Source of the DNA: Pricia antarctica
Lineage (GTDB): Bacteria > Bacteroidota > Bacteroidia > Flavobacteriales > Flavobacteriaceae
DNA length: 64,000 nucleotides
Assembly: GCA_011050085.1 (NCBI GenBank)
Contig: DRGL01000024.1
Location: forward strand, 124,001 to 188,000
Direction of reading: 5' to 3'
The position numbers were made by a program, and so were the translations under genes. Positions 46,542 to 54,702 of the stretch are shown piece after piece. Numbering within the stretch: the stretch's first letter is position 1; each line of letters begins with the position of its first letter. Under the pieces are notes generated by a model that had not been told where the DNA came from, ran no database searches, and saw only the letters and a program-made list of their open reading frames with translations.

Positions 46542-46901
46542 TTAAATTTCGATCAGACCGTCATAATCCACAATATAATCTTCATTCAGGTATACCGGCA
46601 ATGTTTGGTCTTGCGCATTCGATAGGCCTACTCCGGCAAAATACGCTTTTCCCTTAAAGCCAATAGCATGCTTCTTAATTTTCTCCATTAATTTAACATC
46701 GTAATTTTGTGGATTTTCTGGGTACGAAACCATTCGAACCACAATAAAATGAAGCTGCTTTTCTTTAAAACAAACAAATTGAGGATTCTTTTTAGGCTTA
46801 CTGTTCACTCCCATAAACTCAAATCCATCTGCCTCTAACTGCTTGCCTACTATATTCATGGCCAAGTTGTGCAGTTCTTGTTCCGTAAGCGGCTTTTGCA
46901 T
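46542..46901 (-). CDS. Conserved small protein of the nqr locus
   Basis: A 119-residue soluble protein between nqrF and apbE. ATG 46901 is used (MQKPLTEQELHNLAMN). It has no signal peptide and no Fe-S or flavin motif: residues of note are 'GKQLEADGFEFMGVNSKPKK', 'QFVCFKEKQLHFIVVRMVSYPE' in part and 'GLSNAQDQTLPVYLNEDYIVDY'. Similar proteins in Flavobacteria are sometimes named as NqrF in databases, which the sequence does not support. Its position suggests a role in Nqr assembly or regulation, but this is inference. A terminator stands between it and nqrF, so it may be transcribed separately or by read-through. Confidence 0.75.
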   Translation of the reverse strand: MQKPLTEQELHNLAMNIVGKQLEADGFEFMGVNSKPKKNPQFVCFKEKQLHFIVVRMVSYPENPQNYDVKLMEKIKKHAIGFKGKAYFAGVGLSNAQDQTLPVYLNEDYIVDYDGLIEI

Positions 46902-46920
46902 CGTCAATGATATTATTCTA

Positions 46921-46949
46921 AAAAACCGATACTTTACATATCGGTTTTT
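46921..46949 (-). terminator. Terminator after nqrF
   Basis: Perfect 11-bp stem AAAAACCGATA / TATCGGTTTTT with a 7-base loop; on the minus strand it ends in a T-run. It lies 70 bases after the nqrF stop and 20 bases before the small gene's start. Confidence 0.7.
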
Positions 46950-47019
46950 GTATTGTTCCTTAGATTATTCTAGCAATCAGACTAAAATAGCTTTAGGATA
47001 AGTTTGATTAAAATATTCT

Positions 47020-48327
47020 TTATCCGCCAAAATCATCAAAACGGATATGCTCATCAGGAATTCCATAATCCTCACCCATTTTCTGTACCGCTTTGTTCAT
47101 TAACGGCGGTCCACAGAAATACAGTTCGATATCTTCTGGAGATTCATGTTTGCTCAGATAATTGTCGATTACGCAATTATGAATAAAACCGACAAAGCCA
47201 TCACCTGGTGCATCGATATCCTCTTTTACTTTCCAGTTATCCTCTTCTGCAGGCTCTGAAAGAGCCATATAAAATTTGAAGTTCGGGAATTCTGCTTCCA
47301 GTTTTTTGAAGTGATCGATATAAAAAAGTTCTCGTTTCGAACGACCACCATACCAGTACGTCACTTTTCTATCCGTCTTCAACGTATTGAAAAGATGATA
47401 TAAATGAGATCGCATTGGCGCCATTCCTGCACCACCACCGACATATAACATCTCGGAATCGGATTCATTGATAAAGAATTCACCATAAGGCCCGGATATG
47501 GTAACATCGTCGCCTTTCTTAAGTGAGAATATGTACGAAGAAGCGACCCCAGGATTTACGGCCATCCATCCATTTTTAGCACGGTCCCACGGGGGTGTGG
47601 CGATACGAACGTTCAACATAATCTCTTTTCCTTCCGCAGGAAATGAAGCCATGGAATAGGCCCTCTCTACCATTTCAGGATTCTTCATTGTCAATGGCCA
47701 CAAATTGAACTTGTCCCACTCATCTTGAAATTTATCTGGTGTTTCGTGTTCCTCTGGGTGTGCGGTAATGTCAATATCCTTATAGTTGATTTCACAGGCG
47801 GGAATCTCAATTTGAATATACCCACCAGCCTTATAGCCCATATCCTCTTGAATTTCGACTACAAATTCTTTAATAAAGGAGGCTACATTATAATTACGGA
47901 CCACTTTGGCAGGCCATTTTTTAATACCGAATACCTCTTCGGGTATCGTAATCTCCATATCTTGCTTTACTTTGACCTGACAAGCCAATCGGGCACCCGC
48001 GTTGAGTTCCCTTTTGGAAAAATGAGGTGTTTCGGTAGGCAAAGCTTCGCCACCACCAGAAAGTACATGGCACTCACATTGAATACAGGTTCCACCACCA
48101 CCACAGGCAGAAGGTAAAAAAACTTTCTCGTTACCTAGGGTCGAAAGTAGCGAACTACCTGAACCTACTTCTATTTTCTTCTCTCCGTTGATGGTAATGG
48201 TCACAGGGCCGGAAGGCGACAACTTCTCCTTTGTAAAAAGCAAAAGGGCTACTAGAACCATTAAGAGAATTAAGAAGGCGACTACCGTAATCAATATGGT
48301 ACCGCCGGTACTTGTTGCTAACATCAT
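47020..48327 (-). CDS. nqrF: Na+-translocating NADH:quinone reductase subunit F
   Basis: A 435-residue entry subunit that oxidises NADH with FAD and passes electrons through a 2Fe-2S centre. One N-terminal helix ('LITVVAFLILLMVLVALLLF'), then the ferredoxin domain with Cys75, Cys81, Cys84 and Cys116 in the spacing C-x5-C-x2-C...C, then the FAD domain 'ERAYSMASFPAEG' (RxYS) and the NADH-binding 'YVGGGAGMAPMRSHLYHL'. The C-terminal 'YFCGPPLMNKAVQKMGEDYG' is typical. It is last in the operon, 4 bases after nqrE. Confidence 0.97.
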   Translation of the reverse strand: MMLATSTGGTILITVVAFLILLMVLVALLLFTKEKLSPSGPVTITINGEKKIEVGSGSSLLSTLGNEKVFLPSACGGGGTCIQCECHVLSGGGEALPTETPHFSKRELNAGARLACQVKVKQDMEITIPEEVFGIKKWPAKVVRNYNVASFIKEFVVEIQEDMGYKAGGYIQIEIPACEINYKDIDITAHPEEHETPDKFQDEWDKFNLWPLTMKNPEMVERAYSMASFPAEGKEIMLNVRIATPPWDRAKNGWMAVNPGVASSYIFSLKKGDDVTISGPYGEFFINESDSEMLYVGGGAGMAPMRSHLYHLFNTLKTDRKVTYWYGGRSKRELFYIDHFKKLEAEFPNFKFYMALSEPAEEDNWKVKEDIDAPGDGFVGFIHNCVIDNYLSKHESPEDIELYFCGPPLMNKAVQKMGEDYGIPDEHIRFDDFGG

Positions 48328-48331
48328 CTTT

Positions 48332-49111
48332 CTACTTTTTTATAGCGTCAGTATATGAGATATCTTTTTCATCAATCTCTTTTTTTACTTTTTTTGTGGC
48401 ATCCTGTCCGAGCAATTTATCTTTATCGGCATCGTCAGTTTTCAGTTTCTGACTAACTTCTTGACTCGGTTCTTCCGCAGCCTTTTCATCGCCACCGGTC
48501 AACATACCTCCAAAACTCTGGAAACCTATACCCATTAAACCGGTAATAATAAAGGTGATTCCTAATCCTCTTAACGGAGGTGGAACATTGGAATATCGAA
48601 TCTTTTCACGTATCGCTGCAATGGCAAGAATAGCCAGAAACCAACCAATACCTGAACTAAGACCATAATTAAACGCAAGACCCAAAGTTTGAATGTCTCG
48701 GGACTGCATAAACAACGAACCTCCCAAAATGGCGCAGTTTACGGCAATCAGGGGAAGAAAGATACCTAGCGAGTTATAAAGCGCCGGAGAAAATTTCTCG
48801 ACTACAATTTCTACCAATTGAACCATCGTAGCGATGGTCGCAATAAATAGAATAAAAGATAAGAAGCTAAGGTTATAATCCGCATATTCAGGACCCAACC
48901 ACACCAATGCGCCATCACGTAATAAATACTGATCTAATAACCAGTTCAAAGGCACGGTGACCGCCAATACGAAAATAACGGCTGCACCCAATCCTACCGC
49001 AGTGGCCACTTTCTTGGAAACCGCCAAGTAAGAACACATTCCCAAGAATACGGCAAACACCATATTATCAATGAAAATGGACCTGAAAAATAATTCTAAA
49101 TGCTCTAACAT
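48332..49111 (-). CDS. nqrE: Na+-translocating NADH:quinone reductase subunit E, extended C-terminus
   Basis: A 259-residue membrane subunit with six helices. Cys26 and Cys126 are the pair that, with NqrD Cys30 and Cys113, hold the intramembrane 2Fe-2S centre on the Na+ path. Conserved text: 'LFFRSIFIDNMVFAVFLGMC' and 'INCAILGGSLF'-like 'VNCAILGGSLFMQSRD'. Residues about 206-259 form an extra soluble tail, rich in Lys, Asp and Glu ('DDADKDKLLGQDATKKVKKE'), absent from the roughly 200-residue proteobacterial NqrE. Its function is unknown. Spacing to nqrD is 25 bases. Confidence 0.95.
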   Translation of the reverse strand: MLEHLELFFRSIFIDNMVFAVFLGMCSYLAVSKKVATAVGLGAAVIFVLAVTVPLNWLLDQYLLRDGALVWLGPEYADYNLSFLSFILFIATIATMVQLVEIVVEKFSPALYNSLGIFLPLIAVNCAILGGSLFMQSRDIQTLGLAFNYGLSSGIGWFLAILAIAAIREKIRYSNVPPPLRGLGITFIITGLMGIGFQSFGGMLTGGDEKAAEEPSQEVSQKLKTDDADKDKLLGQDATKKVKKEIDEKDISYTDAIKK

Positions 49112-49136
49112 AATATGTATTTAAACCAATCTCTAT

Positions 49137-49784
49137 TTAATTATCCTCGATCAGTGCCGGAGTACGGGAACGTTGTACCCATATGATTATTCCGACCACA
49201 ATCAATGCGGCAGGCGGGATAATCATAAAACCATTGTTTTCATAACCCGTAGCGTATAAACCCGTTTTTGTTATGGGATCGCCTAGTATAGCAAAACCGA
49301 ACAAAGTTCCAGATCCCAATAGCTCCCTGAAAAAGCCGACGATAACCAGTATCAAACCGTAGCCTAAAGAGTTGCCTATACCATCAAGAAAAGAGCGCCA
49401 AGGGCCGTTCGCCAATGCAAAGGCTTCAAAACGTCCCATGATAATACAGTTCGTAATTATTAAGCCTACGAAAACGGACAAGGTCTTACTCAGTTCATAG
49501 GCAAAAGCCTTAAGCACCTGGTCGACAACGATAACAAGTGCCGCCACCACGATAAGCTGAACGATAATACGAATCTTTGAGGGAATGATATTTCGCATTA
49601 GGGAAATAACAACATTGCCCATTCCCAAAACGAACATTACCGCAATGGCCATCACTACGGAAGCCTTTAGTTCGGCCGTGATAGCTAATGCCGAACAAAT
49701 GCCCAATACTTGGATGGTTATGGGGTTATTGTCCGCCAAAGGGTCGGATATAAGACTGACATCTTTTTTTGTCAATAGTGCCAT
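49137..49784 (-). CDS. nqrD: Na+-translocating NADH:quinone reductase subunit D
   Basis: A 215-residue six-helix membrane subunit, partner of NqrE. Cys30 ('QVLGICSALAITAELK') and Cys113 ('IITNCIIMGRFEAFA') are the intramembrane 2Fe-2S ligands. 'DGIGNSLGYGLILVIVGFFRE' is a hallmark of the NqrD/RnfE family. Length is normal. It begins one base after the nqrC stop, so translation is likely coupled. Confidence 0.96.
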   Translation of the reverse strand: MALLTKKDVSLISDPLADNNPITIQVLGICSALAITAELKASVVMAIAVMFVLGMGNVVISLMRNIIPSKIRIIVQLIVVAALVIVVDQVLKAFAYELSKTLSVFVGLIITNCIIMGRFEAFALANGPWRSFLDGIGNSLGYGLILVIVGFFRELLGSGTLFGFAILGDPITKTGLYATGYENNGFMIIPPAALIVVGIIIWVQRSRTPALIEDN

Positions 49785-49785
49785 A

Positions 49786-50535
49786 TTAGCTTTTTCTTAA
49801 TTTGGTTAAGTAATCTTTGTACAAATTGACGCTTTCCAAAATCATGGCAGATACGCCGTTTCCTGTTATGGTCGCACCGGCCAATGCATCTACTTTGTTA
49901 TCATCTTTGCGTTCGTTCAGTGGATCGTTGTTTCCCTTTGCGACACTGATGCCAGAATACCGCGTGTCTTGCATAATACTTTCACCGGTGAAATCATCCA
50001 TGAAGTAGCGTTGATTGATATTGGCACCAAGACCTGGGGTTTCGCCCTTATGGTCAAAGAAAACACCTTGAACCACCATTTTATCGTCTAAGGCCACAAA
50101 TCCCCAAATCGCATCCCATAGGCCTTTACCATACATCGGAATGATATAATATATCTTATTATCCTTTTCACCAATAAAAAGGGGTAACTCAGGCGTTTCA
50201 CCCTTTTTGTAAAGTGCCAGTTGCCTTTTCATATCGATTAGATAGGCCTCATTGTTATCGATGACACTGTCTCCTTTAATAACCAACTGCTTTTTGATAT
50301 ACTTTGAAAACTCGTCTTCAACGACGTCGGTACCAATAAAACTGACACCCCCATCTTCAACGTTTTCATTTACACCCATAGCATATAAAATATTCTGTTG
50401 CTTTTCAAAACGTTCGTTCTCCTTTATACGACTACTAAGTCCGGAAGCCACGAAGGCGAGCACAGACCCGACTACAACCACCATTATACCGGCAAAAATT
50501 ACCGTGTATACATTCTTATCTGTATTCATTGCCAT
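49786..50535 (-). CDS. nqrC: Na+-translocating NADH:quinone reductase subunit C
   Basis: A 249-residue membrane-anchored periplasmic subunit that carries covalent FMN. One N-terminal helix ('VIFAGIMVVVVGSVLAFVAS') and then an FMN-binding domain: 'GLWDAIWGFVALDDKM', 'GETPGLGANI' and the ApbE target 'DALAGATITGNGVSAM' (D216, T222, T224). Thr224 fits the position of the flavinylated residue (consensus D-x-x-[ST]-G-A-[ST]-x-T, here Ala replaces the first Ser/Thr). It overlaps neither neighbour; nqrB stops 2 bases upstream. Confidence 0.96.
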   Translation of the reverse strand: MAMNTDKNVYTVIFAGIMVVVVGSVLAFVASGLSSRIKENERFEKQQNILYAMGVNENVEDGGVSFIGTDVVEDEFSKYIKKQLVIKGDSVIDNNEAYLIDMKRQLALYKKGETPELPLFIGEKDNKIYYIIPMYGKGLWDAIWGFVALDDKMVVQGVFFDHKGETPGLGANINQRYFMDDFTGESIMQDTRYSGISVAKGNNDPLNERKDDNKVDALAGATITGNGVSAMILESVNLYKDYLTKLRKS

Positions 50536-50537
50536 AA

Positions 50538-51821
50538 TTATGCAGTTTCTACTTGAAGTTTCTTTTTCTCTCCTTCAGAATCCGTCGGGAGTACGTTAGC
50601 GTTCTTCATTCGTTTCAATCTACGTTTGACATTACCACGAATGACATAATGATCGATTGTTGGTGCAAAAACGTTCATTAATAGGATGGCCAAAAACACA
50701 CCTTCGGGATAGGCGGGATTAAATACCCGTATCATCACGGACATAAATCCTATGAAAAAGCCATAAAACCATTTTCCACGATTGGTCTGAGATCCGGTTA
50801 CGGGATCAGTAGCCATATAGACAATTCCAAAAGCAAGTCCCCCAACAATCAAATGCTGCCAGAATGGAAAGCTCATCAACCCATAAAACTTACTGGTCTC
50901 GCCAATCCATCCTTGATCGACTATACCGTTGAACATTAGGCCCATTACCAAAGCACCGATTACGGCACTTAGCATAATCCTCCAACTTGCTATTTTACTA
51001 AAAATCAAAAATAGACCCCCTAAGAGGATTAAGAATGTGGAAGTTTCGCCTACCGAACCAGGTATAAATCCAAAAAACATATCCGATAAGGAATAGCTAT
51101 ATTCGCTAGCATTGTTCTGCGCCAAATATCCTAGGATAGTTTCACCAGAAATGGCATCGGGACCTCCAGCGCGATCTACGGCTTCATATACCCAGACCTT
51201 ATCACCACTCATCCACGTGGGATAAGCGAAAAACAAGAAGGCTCGTATCGTAAGGGCGGGGTTCAGTATATTCATACCTGTACCACCAAAAACCTCTTTA
51301 CCTATGATTACCCCGAATATTACGGCAACGGCCAACATCCATAGGGGCGTATCTATGGGTACAATCAACGGCACCAGCATTCCGGTAACCAAATAACCTT
51401 CTTCAACCTCATGTCCTTTAATGACGGCGAATATAAACTCAACCAACAATCCGACACCATAGGACACTATCACCAAAGGCAACACCTTTATAATACCTAT
51501 CCAAAAATTGTCCCAGGTCAAAAAATTACCGAAAACCGAAAGCTCCCTAGCCACACCATTCGCCGCATCAATTGCAGCGTAATGCTGATAACCGGCATTG
51601 AACATTGAAAACAGTAAAACGGGAATCAAGGCCGTTATCACCGTATTCATGGTTCGCTTCAGGTCATCTGCCGCCCGAACGTGCGAACCTGAGTGGGTCG
51701 TTTCATCGGGAGTATACAGAAACGTATGTAATGCATTGAAGGCCGGAGCCATCTTCTTGCCGCGATAATGATGCTTTATTATATGCAGCCTTTTCTTAAA
51801 AGTCAGTCTTTTATCACTCAT
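50538..51821 (-). CDS. nqrB: Na+-translocating NADH:quinone reductase subunit B
   Basis: A 427-residue membrane subunit with about ten helices that carries covalent FMN, riboflavin and the quinone-reducing site. The ApbE target sequence is 'DAISGETILGYLAQN' (D222, T228), where the usual SGAT is SGET. Also seen: 'EEGYLVTGMLVPLIVPIDTP', 'GKEVFGGTGMNILNPALTIR' and 'VYMATDPVTGSQTNRGKWFYG'. Start is ATG 51821; a perfect tandem duplication of the upstream 21 bases puts a second, short ATG-starting frame (MSDKR, stop) in front of it. Confidence 0.96.
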   Translation of the reverse strand: MSDKRLTFKKRLHIIKHHYRGKKMAPAFNALHTFLYTPDETTHSGSHVRAADDLKRTMNTVITALIPVLLFSMFNAGYQHYAAIDAANGVARELSVFGNFLTWDNFWIGIIKVLPLVIVSYGVGLLVEFIFAVIKGHEVEEGYLVTGMLVPLIVPIDTPLWMLAVAVIFGVIIGKEVFGGTGMNILNPALTIRAFLFFAYPTWMSGDKVWVYEAVDRAGGPDAISGETILGYLAQNNASEYSYSLSDMFFGFIPGSVGETSTFLILLGGLFLIFSKIASWRIMLSAVIGALVMGLMFNGIVDQGWIGETSKFYGLMSFPFWQHLIVGGLAFGIVYMATDPVTGSQTNRGKWFYGFFIGFMSVMIRVFNPAYPEGVFLAILLMNVFAPTIDHYVIRGNVKRRLKRMKNANVLPTDSEGEKKKLQVETA

Positions 51822-51849
51822 CTTCTATCTTTTATCACTCATCTTCTAT
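51808..51849 (-). repeat. Perfect 21-bp tandem duplication over the nqrA-nqrB junction
   Basis: Copies at 51808-51828 and 51829-51849 are identical. Each copy, read on the minus strand, has TAG, AAG, ATG AGT GAT AAA AG. The upstream copy holds the nqrA stop codon and a decoy ATG followed by a stop after five codons; the downstream copy holds the nqrB start. Confidence 0.9.
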
Positions 51850-53198
51850 CCTATTTCTTTTTGTAGCAAATCCAATCCCTCTCTTATAATCTTTTGATGT
51901 GGCTGCTTGGACACACAAACAAACTCGGTCAGTGCAAAATCTTCTGGCGCCACCTCATATAAACCTAATTGTTCCATTTCATCAAGATCTTGTATCATAC
52001 AAGCCTTTAACAATTGTAAGGGGAATATATCCATCGGGAAAACTTCTTCGTACATCCCGGTAACAACGAAGGCTCGATGCTCACCATTCGTATTGGTATC
52101 AAGGTCATATTTTTTATTGGGCTGTAACCAAGAGAAAGTTAAGGCCCTTGTTGCTGAAATTTTATTGAACACCGGTTTGTTCCAACCAAAAAATTCGTAA
52201 TCATCCCCTTCAGGAATACAGGTTACGGTATTGTTATAATGTCCCAAATACCCATCTTGGCGTGATTTTGAACCCGTTAGCACATCTCCGTTTATAACCC
52301 TAAAATTTTCTTCGTTTACACCGCTGGCGTAAAGGAATGTGGCAATTTCCGTACCAATCTTGGTCGTATAATACTGTGGTTTTTTTACCGACGAACCTAC
52401 GAGGGCAATAATACGTTGCGGATTGTATTTACCCGTCAACAAGGCTTCACCAATAATAACCAAATCTTGTGGTGAGACCGTCCATACCACTTCGCCCTTA
52501 TTTATAGGATCGATTTTATTAATATGTGTACCCACCAAACCGGCTGGATGCGGACCCGAAACCTTGTGCAGTTCTATACCTGTCAGTCCGGCTAAAGGGG
52601 ATTTAGAGGATTTTCCAACGGACACGTGAACCTTACCGGGCGTAAGTTTGCCCAATGCGGTAATGGCAGCCTGCAATTCTTTTTCTTTTCCCTGTAGCAC
52701 ATAGTCAAGATCCGCCACTAATGGAGCGGTCGCGTATCCGGATATGAATATTGCCTTGGGATTGTCATCGGGATCTGCAATGATGGAATAGGGCCTCTGT
52801 ATTATAAATGGCCAGCATCCGGTTTTCAGCAGATAGGCTTTTACATCGTCTTTAGATGCTTTCTCGACATCCAAGATTACGTTGGCCAAAGATTCCTGTT
52901 CTTTGTCCGCCAAAATTTTTAGCTTGAGAATCCGCCTTCTTGCGCCGCGTTCTATTTCGACAAGTTCCCCACTCACTGGAGAAACAAAGAGCATATCCTC
53001 CTTATTCTTGTTATAAAAAAGCGCTTCACCCACTTTCACTTCACCACCTTCCTTCACGAGCATTTTCGGGGTTATCCCATGAAAATCGCTTAAGTTGATA
53101 GCATACACATTGCTGAGAGCGGCTTTTGAAGTGTTTTGTTCCGCGGCACCGACCAACTTAATGTCCATGCCCTTTGTGATCTTGATGTCTTTTGACAT
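51846..53198 (-). CDS. nqrA: Na+-translocating NADH:quinone reductase subunit A
   Basis: A 450-residue cytoplasmic peripheral subunit of the pump with a biotin-lipoyl-like N-terminal region ('KGMDIKLVGAAEQNTSKAAL', 'KMLVKEGGEVKVGEALFYN') and the large domain with 'WPFIIQRPYSIIADPDD', 'GPHPAGLVGTHINKIDP', 'WTVSPQDLVIIGEALLTGKY' and 'VSKQPHQKIIREGLDLLQKE'. Normal length. It is first in the operon. A -7 box at 53254-53261 suggests the operon promoter. Confidence 0.96.
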   Translation of the reverse strand: MSKDIKITKGMDIKLVGAAEQNTSKAALSNVYAINLSDFHGITPKMLVKEGGEVKVGEALFYNKNKEDMLFVSPVSGELVEIERGARRRILKLKILADKEQESLANVILDVEKASKDDVKAYLLKTGCWPFIIQRPYSIIADPDDNPKAIFISGYATAPLVADLDYVLQGKEKELQAAITALGKLTPGKVHVSVGKSSKSPLAGLTGIELHKVSGPHPAGLVGTHINKIDPINKGEVVWTVSPQDLVIIGEALLTGKYNPQRIIALVGSSVKKPQYYTTKIGTEIATFLYASGVNEENFRVINGDVLTGSKSRQDGYLGHYNNTVTCIPEGDDYEFFGWNKPVFNKISATRALTFSWLQPNKKYDLDTNTNGEHRAFVVTGMYEEVFPMDIFPLQLLKACMIQDLDEMEQLGLYEVAPEDFALTEFVCVSKQPHQKIIREGLDLLQKEIG

Positions 53199-53253
53199 AT
53201 TTAGTCCACCTTATGTTAAGAAATCCAAAGAACGGATTCTGTAAAATTCGCAT

Positions 53254-53261
53254 CAAAAATA
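53254..53261 (-). promoter_or_regulatory. -7 box of the nqr operon
   Basis: TATTTTTG on the minus strand, exact match to TAnnTTTG, giving a leader of about 50 bases before nqrA. No TTG at the -33 distance. Confidence 0.35.
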
Positions 53262-53371
53262 CTACTTAAAAAAAAGTTTTCATAATAAATGACTATAAAT
53301 TTAGGCCGTTTACCGATCTGAATTTAACGGGAACGCTTTTTGTTTACCTTTACCCAAAAAATAGCGGAAAA

Positions 53372-54616
53372 ATGCGCGGAAGCCTTCAACAGATTCTATT
53401 TCTACTTTTTATAACAGGCGTTTTCGGTCAAGAGCAATTGGAGGTAATCGAGCCGGAGAATATAAAATCAATTGTATTCGGAGGACCCACACAAGACCAA
53501 TTTCCAGTGGTAGAACTGGGTGAATCGATTAGGCTGGAATTTGACGATATTCTGGCCAACGAACAAGATTACTATTATAAGATTGTCTACTGCGATTACG
53601 ACTGGACACCCTCTCAACTTTTGAAATCACAATACCTCGATGGCGTCGACAATCAGCGCATTACCGATTACGAAAATAGTTATAACACACTTCAGACCTA
53701 CTCCAACTACCGCTTGACGATACCCAATGAAAATCTTAGCCTTAAGGTTAGCGGAAATTATGTACTTGAAATTTACAACGATAGTTATGAAATTCAATTT
53801 TCAAGGCGGTTTGTAGTCTATACCAATGCGGTTACTGTAGGTGCCACTATTAAAAGGTCACGTGATTTTAATTTTCTGAATGAAAAGCAAGTGGTTCAAT
53901 TCAGTATCAATCAGGGTAATTTTCAATTGGTAAATCCCAATAAAGAGGTCAAGGTGGCCATATTACAAAACTATCAATGGAATACTGCCCTTTACAATAT
54001 ACCTCCACAATATACCTTGGGTGGTGAACTGGTCTATAAATATGATGCCGAAACCAGTTTTTTCGGTGGTAACGAGTTCTTAAATTTTGACACTAGCGAT
54101 TTAAGGGCGCCCACAGCACAAATTTCGCATATTGAAGTGGCCGACCTCTATGAGCATTACCTATTTACCGATACCTATCGCTTCGATAAAGTGTATACCT
54201 ATTATCCCGATATCAATGGTGATTACTTGGTGCGTACTTTGCAGGGCGAAAATAATTCGCGCGAGGCGGAATATACCTATGTACATTTCTCGTTGCCTTT
54301 TGAAGAACTACTTGGCCTAGACGAGGTGTACGTTTATGGGAAATTCAACAACTATGCCCTTACAGACGAAAACAAAATGACCTATAATAAGGAGAATGGC
54401 CTTATGGAGAGCGTCATAGAGTTGAAGCAGGGCTTTTACAACTATAAATATGTCATTAAACGCGAAGATGGCGTTGTCGACCTCAACGCGGTTAGCGGTA
54501 ATTTTCACTTTACCGAAAATAACTATCTGATCTTGGTGTATTATCGGAATTTCGGGGATATCTATGACAGTATTATTGGCGTCGGCTCGGCGAATTCACG
54601 GGATATCAGCAATTAG
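53372..54616 (+). CDS. Type IX secretion system plug protein (DUF5103 family)
   Basis: A 414-residue exported protein. Signal peptide (QQILFLLFITGVFGQ), then the plug domain with 'IKSIVFGGPTQDQFPVVELGE', 'YYYKIVYCDYDWTPSQLLKS' and 'YLDGVDNQRITDYENSYNTL', and a C-terminal immunoglobulin-like half with 'VYVYGKFNNYALTDENKMTY'. In Flavobacterium, the plug closes the SprA translocon when no substrate passes. No other T9SS machinery genes are adjacent; the divergent nqr operon starts 174 bases to the left. A TACCTTTA box (53345-53352) precedes the start. Confidence 0.9.
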   Translation: MRGSLQQILFLLFITGVFGQEQLEVIEPENIKSIVFGGPTQDQFPVVELGESIRLEFDDILANEQDYYYKIVYCDYDWTPSQLLKSQYLDGVDNQRITDYENSYNTLQTYSNYRLTIPNENLSLKVSGNYVLEIYNDSYEIQFSRRFVVYTNAVTVGATIKRSRDFNFLNEKQVVQFSINQGNFQLVNPNKEVKVAILQNYQWNTALYNIPPQYTLGGELVYKYDAETSFFGGNEFLNFDTSDLRAPTAQISHIEVADLYEHYLFTDTYRFDKVYTYYPDINGDYLVRTLQGENNSREAEYTYVHFSLPFEELLGLDEVYVYGKFNNYALTDENKMTYNKENGLMESVIELKQGFYNYKYVIKREDGVVDLNAVSGNFHFTENNYLILVYYRNFGDIYDSIIGVGSANSRDISN

Positions 54617-54702
54617 GGAGAACCACTTTAATTTTTTTTGGATTTGCGATATTTTGAAACTCATCTCTAGCACTCTATCCTACTAATTTCTATGACGTTT
54701 AT

